Position numbers and translations under genes: made by a program. 64,000 bases of DNA from Prorocentrum cordatum (lineage: Eukaryota > Sar > Dinophyceae > Prorocentrales > Prorocentraceae), in contig CAUYUJ010005047.1 of the NCBI GenBank assembly GCA_963575745.1, positions 62,001 to 126,000 of the forward strand, read 5' to 3'. Below the pieces are notes generated by a model. That model was not told the DNA's origin. It was given only the letters and a program-made list of their open reading frames with translations, and did no database searches. Numbering within the stretch: position 1 is the first letter of the stretch; every line of letters begins with the position of its first letter. This document shows, in pieces, positions 43,263-52,672 of this stretch.

Positions 43263-43660
43263 GACGCACAGGAGCCGCGCCGCCAGCCGCGCCTTGCTCT
43301 TGCGTCTCCCCTGCCCCCCCCTCCCTCCGCCCCCGTCGTCTGGATGGGCTCGATGGGTGGCTGCACCCTTGCGGTGCCTCGTCCTCGGCCCTTTGGGGCC
43401 GCGTCGGTGCCATGTGTGCGCCTCCACTCGGCCCCCTGCCGTTCCTGTGGGCTCGGTGGGGGCTCCCCTTCTGGACCCCCCGCCGCTCTCGGGCGGGGCA
43501 CCCTGGTGGGTCCCCGCCCGGGTCGCACAGGGGGTACCCCCACGCCTAGGGGTTTGTGGTCCTGGGCCTCGCCTCGGGCAGCGCTTTGGCCCGGCATCTT
43601 TGGGGCCCGGCCCGGTGGCACTCCTGGCGCTCGTCGCGACGCACAAGAGTCCTCGGCTAG
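43263..43660. other. GC-rich unique sequence
   Basis: Open on both strands, no recognised content. Confidence 0.35.
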
Positions 43661-44060
43661 GGTGCGTGTGCGTGTGTGTGTGCGCGCGTGTGTGTGTGTG
43701 CGCGCGCGTGTGTGCGCGCGCGTGTGTGTGTGGGCGCGTGTGTTTCGCACTCAGGAATTCCTTGCTGAAATAAGGCGGCGAGAGCGGCAAGCAGGGGCGG
43801 CAGGGGCAGGAGAGAAGGAAGGGATGCTGGGAGGCGGGGGGGGGGTCGGTCGTTGCGTTGTCGTGGCGGCGGTCGTTGTGGTGGTGGTCGTGGCCGTCGT
43901 GATTGTGGCCGTGTCACGTCGTCGTAGTCGTGTGGTGGCCGTGCTGGTGGTTGTGGGCGCGTCGTCGAGCTGGTGGTCGTGAAGGTGGTCGTGTGTCGTC
44001 GTGGGGTGGTCCTAGTGGCCGTCGTGCTGGTGGTTATTGTAATCGTGGGTGTGGTCGTTG
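43661..44060. repeat. (TG)n with (CG) variants, then GTGGTCGT words
   Basis: tgtgtgtgcgcgcg runs at about 43665-43745. 43850-44065 is a degenerate 'gtggtcgtgg' repeat. Confidence 0.85.
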
Positions 44061-44713
44061 GCGTCGCGTCGGTGGTCCCCAGGGCGGGGGGCTGCTTGCC
44101 TAGCGCCCGAGCGCGCTCAGCAGCATTTCAGCCTTGCCCTGACAAAGGGTTCTGCTGATTTGCCGCCAGAAGCCGTTCAAAAGCTCGGAGCGTTGGCGGT
44201 CCCCCCCTTTCCTCCTTTCCCTCCTCCTTCCCCTCCTCCTCCATGTTCCACTCCCGCGCCTCCCCCTCCTTGCTTCGCTTCTCGCCGTCCCTCTACCCGT
44301 CACCGTCATCTCCCTTCTGCAACCGCGCCCGCGCAGTCCAGCCAACCGACCTCCCTCTCGGGTGCCCCGTAAACCTAGAGTGGGCCCATCCCAGGAGCTC
44401 TCAGATGCTTGGTCGAAGTGTTCGCCCACACTGCTTTCCAGGGGCCGGCCGCTCCTCTTTCTTCTTCTATCCGTCTTCTTCTCGAACGTCTTCGAGCCAG
44501 AGTCGTCAGATGAATCAAGCAGGCGCCGCGGCAGGTGAGCTGGCCCACGTGGGTAGGTTCACTTGATCCGCCATCGCGTGGCTTTTCCCCCTCGTCTGCC
44601 TTCGCCTGCCCCTCTGGGGCTGACTTCAACTCCTCCGGTTCGAGTCGATGTCGATGGCTTCCGACTCCGATTCCATGCGACTGGGGATTTCTATATGGGT
44701 TCGATTTCTCATT
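44061..44713. other. No supportable gene
   Basis: Unique sequence; no repeat copy. Confidence 0.35.
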
Positions 44714-44906
44714 TCGGGGGCGGAGAAGAAGGGGGTGATGACTAGGGGGGGGTGGATATCATGGCGGGGGCCATGATTTTTCCCCAGATTTCATGGCGCC
44801 TCTTCTCATTTCAATACGTCCCTGGCCCCCCCGCTGGGCCGCGCACATGCCGCCGGTCATGAGTTGCACCCCCCCCTCTTGGACACCCCCCTCTTGGCCG
44901 CTCCCG
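44714..44906 (+). mobile_element. Family M repeat, copy 1
   Basis: About 193 bp from 'tcgggggcggag' through 'gatttcatggcgcctcttct' to 'cttggccgctcccg', about 90% like 46173-46366. Terminal inverted repeats are weak, so the element class is unclear. Confidence 0.75.
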
Positions 44907-44920
44907 GTCATTGGAGGCCT

Positions 44921-45070
44921 GCAGTCAACCCGCTCAGTACGGCTGAGCTCTTTTCCAAGGTTACCCGTCGGCCCACCCTTGGCCGCTGTCGCTGGCCGCG
45001 CTCCTCTCGCAAAGTGTCGGCACGACCTTCTAAGGGCCTCGCATCCTTATCGTGCGTCCTGATTCTCATG
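44921..45070 (+). mobile_element. Family L inverted-repeat element, copy 1
   Basis: It begins gcagtcaacccgctcagtac and follows the family through 'atccttatcgtgcgtcctga'. The right terminus is degenerate. Compare the clearer copy at 48642-48806. Confidence 0.65.
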
Positions 45071-45116
45071 GCGCCAACATGGGGCCCGGAGCGTCCTGGA
45101 GAAGTTCCTTCCAGAT

Positions 45117-45215
45117 TTCGCAGCGAATTCCGTGCGGACTTTTTTGGGGCCAGGAATGAAGACTCACAGTGAATTCCGTTCGGATTTTTCTGGCCAGGAA
45201 TGCAGACTAACAGAA
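45117..45215. repeat. Two ~54-bp tandem copies
   Basis: 'gcgaattccgtgcggacttt' and 'gtgaattccgttcggatttt', each followed by 'ggccaggaatg.agactcac/taac'. Confidence 0.75.
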
Positions 45216-45280
45216 GAAAGAGCCAGCGTGAAACTCATTTCGTCTTTCGCTCGCCGCTTCGGGGCGCTGCACTGGCAGAA

Positions 45281-45461
45281 CTGGGTAGTCGAAGGCCAGA
45301 CTGTCAGATTGGATTGGGCCCCAAGGGCCAATCTGGCCTGGCCAAATTGGATGATTTGGGTTATTCGCCAGACTGGATTCGCGTTGGCTCCCTCGCCAGA
45401 TTCCCCCTGTTTGCCAGATTGGGCCTGCCAGATTGGCGCCAGATTGGCTTCGACTACCCAG
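45281..45461. mobile_element. Family N inverted-repeat element
   Basis: The ends ctgggtagtcgaaggcca and the complementary tggcttcgactacccag are inverted repeats. The interior carries at least four CCAGATTGG/CCAATCTGG words. Single copy in the window. Confidence 0.75.
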
Positions 45462-45642
45462 CAGAAGTCCACGCAACAATCCGCTGCAGCGCGTCTGCGA
45501 GTTCGGTGCAGCGATGAATTCCGCGCGTCGACTCTGCCCTGGCCTGCCGATCTCCGCCGATCGGATCGGAGCCACTGCGGTCGCCGCCCCGACGTCTCGA
45601 TTCGGTGCTGCCCTCGAGGGCCCCTCGTTCGTTCTTCTCACC

Positions 45643-45799
45643 ACCTACCAAACCACCCCAACCCAACCCGAAGGCCTCCATTTGCCCTCCATTTCCAGGG
45701 GGGGGGGGTCGGGGAACATAGAAAAAACACGTATGGAACCCATACCCCCCCAACCCGAAATTTGGGTCTTCGGGTTGGGTTGGGGTGGTCTGGTAGGTA
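45643..45799. mobile_element. Family J inverted-repeat element, copy 1
   Basis: The left end acctaccaaaccaccccaac and right end gttggggtggtctggtaggt are inverted repeats of about 30 bp. The interior has 'gtcggggaacatagaaaaaa'. The uninterrupted centre serves as the empty-site reference for copy 2. Confidence 0.85.
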
Positions 45800-45808
45800 G
45801 TCATCTTC

Positions 45809-45984
45809 CATGTGTCAGGAGGAGAAAAAACACACAGACCCAATTCATCGTCGAGTCCCCAGGAAAACATGGGAAAATATGGGAAGTGGGGGGGAAGACA
45901 GAAACCCAGAAAATATAGGAAACTATGGGGAATCCTTTTATTTGTGTGTATTTGTTTGTGTGTCCCAGGGACCCTTTACATGTG
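45809..45984 (+). mobile_element. Family A element, copy 5, with 6-bp target-site duplication
   Basis: The element is 45815-45978. CATGTG flanks it at 45809-45814 and 45979-45984. The body is close to copies 1 and 4. Confidence 0.85.
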
Positions 45985-46113
45985 CCCTCTCGCCCGCGCC
46001 CTTGCCGTGCCACGCCGCCCCGCTCGGATGCTCGCCACCCCATCCTCCTTGGCGGCGCGGGTCGAGCCGGAGCGCTGCGTCGCTCTGGCTCCCACGAGCC
46101 GCACCTGCGTGGG

Positions 46114-46414
46114 AGGCCACGTGCGTCGTGGCTTTCTGCAGGAGCGCAGTCGGAGCGCAGTCGGACCGCATATCGGGGGCGGAAAATAGAGGGGTGATGA
46201 CTAGGGGGGGGTGGATGTCATGGCGTGGGCCATGATATTTCCTCAGATTTCATGGCGCCTCTTCTTATTTCATTACGTCCCTGGCCCCCCCGCGGGGCCG
46301 CGCACATGCCGCCGGTCATGATTTGCACCCCCCCCCTCTTGGACACCCCCCTCTTGGCCGCTCCCGAAGACCACGTGCGTCATGGCTTCTGCAGGAGCGC
46401 AGGCGGACCGCATA
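46114..46414 (+). mobile_element. Family M repeat, copy 2, inside long direct repeats
   Basis: The M body is 46173-46366. It is bracketed by 'aggccacgtgcgtcgtggct ... ccgcata' (46114-46172) and 'agaccacgtgcgtcatggct ... ccgcata' (46368-46414). The two are about 47 bp in common; the left one carries an extra internal 12-bp duplication. No such flanks occur at copy 1. Confidence 0.8.
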
Positions 46415-46574
46415 GGAAGGATGGGCAACCTTCCCAGGGGTACCCTTGCATCCCTGCCCCATTCGGCCCATCCTTGACGACTTCCGCTGGCCAGCGTCGT
46501 GCGAGAAACGTTGACATGGGCCTCAAAAGCTCTTGCATCCTCACCGCGAGTCCTTTTCTTCACGGGTTGACTGT
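46393..46574 (+). mobile_element. Family L inverted-repeat element, copy 2
   Basis: From 'gcaggcggaccgcatagg' through 'ggatgggcaacc', 'cggcccatccttgacg' and the right end cacgggttgactg|TA. The left terminus is diverged and overlaps the direct repeat that flanks Family M copy 2. Confidence 0.65.
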
Positions 46575-47159
46575 ATCCGGTCATAGGTTGTTATTTGGAA
46601 CAGTTTTCTAACAAATTGCAGAAACGATATTCATGAAGAACGTCAACACGGATTTAAGGGGAGTGCAGGAAGGACCAAGTTACCCATGCTCACAACGGCG
46701 GCCGTAAGCTCACTGCGCCGCTTGCATGCAGGATGCGCCTGAAAGGGACTATAGTTTCTGGCCTGTATTAAATAAGCCGGCCAACGCGTTGCTCCGACAG
46801 CTACGCCAGCGCCCGCAACACTGCAAGCGCGCGGTGGGTATCAATTTTGGCTAGGGCATGTTGTTCGGTAGACGCATCAATGCGCACGTACTCGATAACT
46901 GAAGACATGTCAGCACCGTTGTTTCAGCTACAAAACGATGCGTATGCAAGTTGTCAGAGGCCTTCCTAAACAACGTGTGCTTTTCTCCAGCTGCCTGCGG
47001 CAAGCTCCGCCACCGTGCCAGCCTGGCATTCTGGGTCGCGACTGCTCGACGGGGCACAGGAGGCCGTGACATGTGACACCTCGTGCCCCGAGGCTTTGGG
47101 ACGCCGCAGTGTGACGCGCTCTCCCGTCTCGTGGCGGGTGTTCAGTTCTCGTGTTAGTC
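46575..47159. other. No feature recognised
   Basis: Unique, AT-richer sequence. Confidence 0.35.
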
Positions 47160-47475
47160 GTCTTCCTCCCTTCCCTTCCCTTCCGTCCTTCTTGGGCTCC
47201 TGTGGGGCAGTTTGGGGGGGCTCCTTTGGCCGTCTTGGGGCCATCCTCTTGCAGACCTCATGGCCGTATGGGCGATTTCTTGCGGTCGTCGTGAGATGAA
47301 ACCATTTTTGTCCGTCGAGGGGCTCTTTTGAGCCGTCTCGGGCCCCTGGAGGCTTCTTGGTCCAGCTTGGGGGCTCACTTGGGACCGTCCTTGGCCGTCT
47401 AGAGACCGTCGTTGTTGTCCTGGAGGATCATTTGGCCATGCGGGAGCTTTCTTGGGCCGTCCGAGGGCTATCTTT
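47160..47475. repeat. CTTGGGCCGTC-type degenerate minisatellite
   Basis: Words such as 'cttggggccatcc', 'cttgggaccgtcc' and 'cttgggccgtcc' on a 10-20 bp rhythm, related to the minisatellite of Family D, without the rest of the cassette. Confidence 0.65.
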
Positions 47476-47482
47476 TTAGGGG

Positions 47483-47632
47483 GCGAATAACGGTATACAC
47501 ATACACTGTTCCGCCGTCGGTCACGCTTGCCCGCCGGCCGGTTGCACGTAGGTGCCACGTACGATGCCACGTAGGGGCGTAGGGACAATTTTTGTCCCAG
47601 CTGCCTGGCGTCTATTTTACACCTTTTTTCGC
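47483..47632. mobile_element. Family G foldback element, diverged copy 1
   Basis: The left end gcgaataacggtatacacat, 'tgttccgccgtcggtca' and the right end 'tattttacaccttttttcgc' match the ends of 51610-51772. The centre (ggtgccacgtacgatgccac) is different. Confidence 0.65.
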
Positions 47633-47699
47633 TTCCTGAATCCTGGAACATGTGAGTACGCCCACATGCGTGTCGGAACAACCGAATTGCCAACTATGA

Positions 47700-47870
47700 C
47701 ACTAGCATATTCGGGCCCTACTCGCGGTCCTCTTGTGGCCCTCTTGGGCAGTTTTTGGGGCGTCTTGGGCCGTGTTGAGACCGCCTTGGGACCGTCTTCG
47801 GCCGTCTTGGAGGCATCTTTGGCAATCTTGGCGGTGTTGGCTCACTGCCTCGGCCGTCTTGGAAGCCTCG
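47700..47870. repeat. CTTGGGCCGTC-type degenerate minisatellite, second block
   Basis: Same word type as 47160-47475, interrupted from it by the Family G element and about 70 bp. Confidence 0.65.
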
Positions 47871-48353
47871 GAGTGTGGATCCCGCGCTTTTTGTTTCCAC
47901 GGGGGATCGTAGGTTCGGGAGCGCAGATGGTGGCCTCGCCCTTGTGGATCCACATTGTTTTTACGAGAGGTCGTGGTTTCGGGAGGTGGACGATGCACGC
48001 GGAAGCCCGCGCCAAGAGGTAAAGGGACGTTTTAGAACATTCGAGAAGCCCTACCTGGCAGCACTTGGGTGTCGCGTGCGATCCTGTTGGTGGAGGAATC
48101 TGAGCTTGTCATGGAACCTGACCTCATTCAGTACTCCGCCCATGTCGTGCTCATGCGCACCCTGAGCCCAGGGCCCCGCAGGCTTTCGAGTGGTATGCCA
48201 TTTCAGTGAACCAGCAGTTGCGATCAGCGACCGAGCCACTCTGGCGCGCCAATCCAACCGATGGCACGTTCTCGCAACGAGCTCGGCCAGCGTCGGGCAG
48301 CAGGCGGCGAAATCCTGGATGTCAGTGCAATTGCAATTGTTCCACGCGCTCTC
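47871..48353. other. No supportable gene
   Basis: 'ggatccc/cacgggggatcgt' words hint at a weak direct repeat. Otherwise unique. Confidence 0.35.
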
Positions 48354-48490
48354 CTCCGTCCTCCCTCCTCCTCCCTCCTGCTCCGTCCTCCCTCCTCCTC
48401 CTCCCTCCTCCTCCTGCTCCCTTCTTCCTCCTCCCTCCTCCTCCTCCCTCCTTCCTCCTCCCTTCTCCCTCCTCTGTCCCGCGATTTCCT
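48354..48490. repeat. (TCC)n tract
   Basis: tcctcctccctcc repeat. It is followed by 'ttcctgatgtgcag|cgg', acceptor-like but without a convincing exon. Confidence 0.9.
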
Positions 48491-48641
48491 GATGTGCAGC
48501 GGTGCCCACGGGTCGCGGAAGTAACGCATGCCGTCCGCATTGCTACCATGGACGCCACGCGGGGCTCCGCCCTGGCAGGCGCCAGAGGGAAGATTCTCCT
48601 CAAGGCTTCTCTCTCGTGCGCTGCGCAATGGGAGCGCGATG

Positions 48642-48806
48642 CAGTCAACCCACACAGTAAGGATGAGCAACCTTCCAAGGTGGACGATGCATCCTTCCCC
48701 TTCGGCCCATCCTTGGCCGCCTTCGTTGGCTCACCCGCAACATATCGACATGACCCTCCGAGGCCCTTGCAGCCCTACTATGCGTCCTGATTGCACGGGT
48801 TGACTG
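48642..48806 (+). mobile_element. Family L inverted-repeat element, copy 3 (clearest)
   Basis: The left end CAGTCAACCCACACAGTAAG and the right end, complementary at cgggttgactg, followed by TA (48807-48808). The left flank is TG rather than TA. The ends share CAGTCAA with Family P. Confidence 0.75.
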
Positions 48807-48808
48807 TA

Positions 48809-49281
48809 CACGGGGGGGGGGGCGAAGAGCGCTGCACCTTTGGGCCCTTAGTGTTTCAGAAGATGCGCGAGGGGCGCGCGTCTCTTCGCCCGTGTGTTTC
48901 TTGCGCCCTGCTGATCGCCCCCCCGGTGAAGCAGCGCCCAATCCCCGCCTCGTGAGCCGCGTCGCGCGGCAGCGCTGCGCGTTCGAGTGCCGATGTCCTG
49001 AGTCGGAGGGGGGGTGATGAGCCTGTTTTCCACCACCACCATCATGAGCTGGAGGAGGGAAGGAGGAGGAGGAGGAGGAGGACATCTTCCCCCCTCTAAC
49101 TTCTGGTTGTGGTGGTGGTGGAAAGCAGGCCAGCAGGGGGGGGGTTCTCCGAGGGCCTCTGCGGGCAGGGCCGGGCGGGCCCAGGGCCGGGCCGCAGGCC
49201 GTGCCAGGGCCTGCCGGGCAGGTCCCGGGGCCGCTGCGGGGCGCTCTGGGGGCGGCCGTGGCCCACCCGGTGCAAGCATCT
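48809..49281. other. No supportable gene
   Basis: Short (gga)n near 49060-49082 and a 'ggtggtggtgg' run. Otherwise unique. Confidence 0.4.
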
Positions 49282-49578
49282 AGGGGGCGACATGCGAACC
49301 CTGCCCCTACCCCCCAGGATTTCTGACAGGAGTTCTGGATGGAGAATACAGGACTAATGTATATGAGTAAATGTATGCATGGACTCATCATTGCTTTTGG
49401 CACCAAATCACTGCGTTTTTATACATGTATAAAAAAACGGCACTGTACCCCTGCCCCCGAGGATTTCTGAGGGGGAGGGTGGGGTTCACTTCGCTCGGGA
49501 GCTCCCGAGCGAAGGGAACCCCACCCTGCCCCGTCAGAAATCGTGGGGGGTAGGGGTCGGGCTCGCATGTCGCCCCCC
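49282..49578. mobile_element. Family I foldback element, rearranged copy
   Basis: A left-arm fragment (agggggcgacatgcgaaccc, 49282-49330) is followed by about 115 bp of unrelated AT-richer DNA. Then comes a near-perfect hairpin (49446-49578) centred on 'cgggagctcccg', whose right end reaches 'cgcatgtcgccccc' but whose left end lacks the matching ~25 bp. This suggests insertion into, or partial duplication of, the left arm. Confidence 0.75.
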
Positions 49579-49834
49579 GGCATCCTCCAGGGTCGCCGGG
49601 TTTCAGGGATCCCCGACCTGTCAGGGCCCAAGGCCCGCTTCCCGTGCCAGTGCGTGTTCTCTCCCAGAGGGCCTGTTCATCTTCTCCGAACCCATACGCT
49701 CCCACTTGGCGGTGTTCGGAGGTGCTGACTGAAGCCCCACGAGGCCCTCCGCCTCGTCTTCGCCCGTCATCCTCCGTCGTCATCGCTGGCATCCAGGACA
49801 TCAGTCTCCCCCCTCTCATCCCCTCCTCCAGTTC

Positions 49835-50050
49835 CTCTCATCCCCCTCCTCCTCCTCTCCCTCCCCCCCTCCCTCCTCCTCCCCTCCCCCCCCCCCCTGT
49901 CCTCCCCCCTCCTTCCCGTGCCCCCTCCCCCTCCCCCGCCAGCTCCTCCCCCCTCCTCCTCCCTCCTCCTCCTCCTCCTCCTCCTCCTCCTCCTCCTCCT
50001 CCTCCTCCTCCTCCTCCTCCTCCTCCTCCTCCTCCTCCTCCTCCCCCTTG
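49835..50050. repeat. (CTC)n tract acting as possible polypyrimidine tract
   Basis: Almost unbroken ctcctcctc, ending 'cccccttggcag' at the acceptor of the exon at 50055. Confidence 0.95.
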
Positions 50051-50054
50051 GCAG

Positions 50055-50117
50055 GACCTGAAGGCCTACCAGGACAAGAAGGCGGCCAGGAAGAAGGCGC
50101 TGGAGGAGAGAGCCCAG
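50055..50117 (+). CDS. Candidate micro-exon of 63 nt, coiled-coil-like
   Basis: A ~200-bp pyrimidine tract and ttggcag|GAC acceptor precede 21 codons, DLKAYQDKKAARKKALEERA plus Q, to an AG|GC donor (gcccag|gctccc), phase 0 at both ends. If the donor is not used the frame reaches a TGA at 50139-50141 and this would be a terminal exon. Lys/Ala/Glu-rich and strongly helical; the best of the plus-strand candidates. No family assigned. Confidence 0.5.
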
Positions 50118-50141
50118 GCTCCCGCCGCCCGCCGCCCGTGA

Positions 50142-50544
50142 GGCAGGCGGGCAGAGGCCGCGGGGCCAACGGTCGAGCAGGGGCGAAGCGTCCTGGCTCG
50201 CCTGTGGCCCTACCAAACAATGTTCTAAGATCCTTTTGTTCAGAGCGTGCATTACCTACCCCGCTTTCTCTTCCAGGCAAAACCAAGTCATACCACGCGC
50301 CTCCTCCTCCTCAAGCGGCCTGACCAGTACAGGCCGTAGTTTGGCATCGCTTGGTATCTCTTGGAAGCGAGGGTGGTCAAAAGCGAGGTAGGTTTGTTTG
50401 CCCCCTATTTGTGGCTTCCACGAAATGCTCTCAGAATTTTTGTGGTTGAGAGCGTCGTGCTTTCACACATCGGTATTCTGTTCCGAGAACACTGTTTTTG
50501 TTCTTACATAGAACATCTTTGGGTTCAAAGAACATTTCGTGGTT
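50142..50544. other. No feature recognised
   Basis: Unique sequence. Confidence 0.35.
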
Positions 50545-50608
50545 GAACCCCAGCCTCCCCCTCTGAAATTTTTGTGGGGTAGGGGCAGGGTTCACATGTG
50601 GCTCCCTA
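50545..50608 (-). mobile_element. Family I element, single right arm
   Basis: 'gtagggg.agggttc.catgtggc' matches the right arm of 52470-52624. The other arm is missing. Confidence 0.7.
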
Positions 50609-50730
50609 GAGGCGGGCAGAGGCCGCGTGGCCAACGGGGAGAGGATGAGCGTCCTGGGGGCACGGGACCCGCACCTTTCTTTCCGGGGGGGGTCACTGGG
50701 CGACCAGGCGGCGGGGCGGAAGAGCACCGC

Positions 50731-51033
50731 CCGCCCACCAAGCCACCCCAGCCCCACCCGAAGGCCTCGAGTAGCCCTCCATCTCCTGGCATCGCTCGGA
50801 CGTGTGCATTTTTTCTCGGCGAGAACCGTTGAGGACGATCCTGGACCATCGAGCAAAAAAAAGCACGCACGAAACCGAACAGTGCACGGGCAATGGACGT
50901 CCGAGCGATGGCGAGCTGGAGGGGGGGGGAGGGGTCGGGGAACCATGAACAACATACAGACATAGAACCCGGTACCCCCTCCCCGGCCCGGAATGGGGGT
51001 CTTCGGGTTGGGGCTGGGGGTGGCCTGGTAGGT
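50731..51033. mobile_element. Family J inverted-repeat element, copy 2, with a Family K element nested inside
   Basis: The ends (ccaccaagccaccccagccc; ggctgggggtggcctggtag) match copy 1, as does the distal centre (gtcggggaacca). The 129-bp Family K copy at 50787-50915 interrupts it between 'ccctccatctcc' and the poly-G centre. Copy 1 at 45643-45799 shows the uninterrupted sequence. Confidence 0.85.
50787..50915. mobile_element. Family K inverted-repeat element, copy 2 (nested)
   Basis: The ends tggcatcgctcggacgt and acgtccgagcgatggcgag match copy 1 at 20865-20997, as does the interior (aaaaaaaagcacgcacgaaa). It lies within Family J copy 2, so K moved after that J copy was in place. Confidence 0.85.
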
Positions 51034-51609
51034 AATTAACGTCAGAGCGCGACGGGGACGGCGAGGGCGAGGGCGAGGGCGAGCCCGGGAGCACGGCGAG
51101 GAGGAGAGGAGGGAGGGGGGCATTCGGGTCGTGTCCCCTCGTCCCCCTCCGCGGGGGGAGAAAGAGGTACGAGCAGGAGAGGGAGGACAGCCAGAGTGAA
51201 CCTAGCATGCATCGACGATGCGGCAATGTGCCCTTCCTCAGGGGCAACGTTAGTTGGGGGGATGGGCGTAGGGGGGGGAAGGGCATCGACCCCCAATCGC
51301 CCCTTGATCGCCGATAGGTGCCCGATAAGTAGTCCCAACCTGCCCAGGAACCTTCGGATTCACGATCGGGGGCCCATCGCCGATGTATCGGCGATGTGTC
51401 GCCGATTCCAGGTCGATGCATCCCGCCTATGCCAGTCTCCCCCCCTCTTGTTGCCCCTCACTTCCGTCCCAAGCCCCCTCTCCTTCAGAAGTCCTTGCAG
51501 GGCTTCCTGTCCGCTTCAAGAAGCGCCCTCATGGTGCTGGTGACTCAGGCGAGAGCCCCGTCTCGGCAAGGAACGAACTGCTTTGTTTCCGTCCAACATA
51601 TATCAGCGA
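51034..51609. other. (GAGGGC)n short run; degenerate CGCCGAT words
   Basis: 'gagggcgagggcgagggc' is at about 51063-51082. 51295-51410 repeats 'tcgccgat' words. No gene. Confidence 0.5.
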
Positions 51610-51772
51610 GCGAAGAACGGTATAAAGTAAACTTTCCGCCGTCGGGGACACCTGCCCCTGGGCGGCTGGAAAGTTTATACCCCTACGGTGCCACCGTAGG
51701 GTTTAAATTTTCCAGCCGCCCAGGGACAGGCGCCCCCAACAGCGAAACAGTTTATTTTACACCGTTCTTCGC
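51610..51772. mobile_element. Family G foldback element, copy 2 (near-perfect hairpin)
   Basis: Two ~78-bp arms, starting gcgaagaacggtataaagta and ending in the near-complement, meet almost without a loop at 'tacggtgccaccgta'. The arms differ by a few substitutions and small gaps only. Confidence 0.9.
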
Positions 51773-51779
51773 CCGTTAA

Positions 51780-52420
51780 ATATAATTACAAAACGCGTGA
51801 AGGTGTGACTAAGTATACAGTTCAAAGAGGTGTCCCACGAGATCCCCGTTTGAAACCAGCACCGCTCCATGCGTGTGATGCTTGCGCAAGTTGTCACTTC
51901 TGGCGATGGGCGTCGAGGGAGCCTCATGCGAGCACCCAAGTTGTGAAACAGAGCCACTCTCATACGTGCAGCTGTACCGGCTAGTCAAATGTTTGTTGGT
52001 TCCCAATTTGGTGAAGTCTCAAGCGAGCACCCAAAGTTGAAAACGGAATTGCCCATTATCAGTGCAGCTCGTGCATATGTTCGAGCTCCTGGTCCGTGCA
52101 TTCGAATGACGTCTCGAGCAAACACCGCCCTTTGACACAGCACAGTCCACAATTATTGTAAGGCGAGTGTGTGCAGCGTTTTGGCGAGGGCCACACTGAA
52201 GAGAGGCCGTTTTCCGTCATTGGGTTTGCTGCAAATTTGGAGCACGAAGGTGCGTTTCGCAGAGGTGCACAGGAACCGCCTTCAATTCTTCCGTCTGCTC
52301 CTTTCTTCTGAGGTAATAATGCGCGGCGCTAAGGCGAGAGCCACATTTTTTGCTTACCCCCTCCATTCATCCATGAAGTTGCTGCAAGTTTGAAAGGACG
52401 ACAGTGCTCGGCGCATCCGT
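51780..52420. repeat. Weak relics of the ~82-bp array
   Basis: 52316-52410 carries a clear unit (gcgcggcgctaaggcgagag, then 'catccatgaagttgctgcaa'). More diverged words (tctcgagcaaacaccgccc; ttggcgagggccacactg) occur back to about 51830. Confidence 0.6.
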
Positions 52421-52672
52421 GGGAGCTCCATTTTGCAACATGGCTCGACCTCCTTCCTTCGATCCGATTAGGGGGCCACATGCGAACGCTACCCCTACCC
52501 CCCACGATTTCTGAGGGGGAGGGTGGGGTTCACTTCGTTCGAGAGGTCCCGAGCGAAGTGAACCCCACGCTCCCCCCCAGAAATCGTGCGGGGGGAAGGG
52601 GTAGGGTTCGCATGTGGCTTCCTAGGGAGCTCCATTTTGAAACATGGCTCGACCTCTGTCCTTCGATCCGAT
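52421..52672. mobile_element. Family I foldback element (complete) inside ~48-bp direct repeats
   Basis: The element, 52470-52624, is a hairpin with arms of about 70 bp (agggggccacatgcgaacgc ... and complement). It is flanked by 'gggagctccattttgcaaca ... gatccgat' (52421-52468) and 'gggagctccattttgaaaca ... gatccgat' (52625-52672), 48 bp with about four mismatches. Confidence 0.85.
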
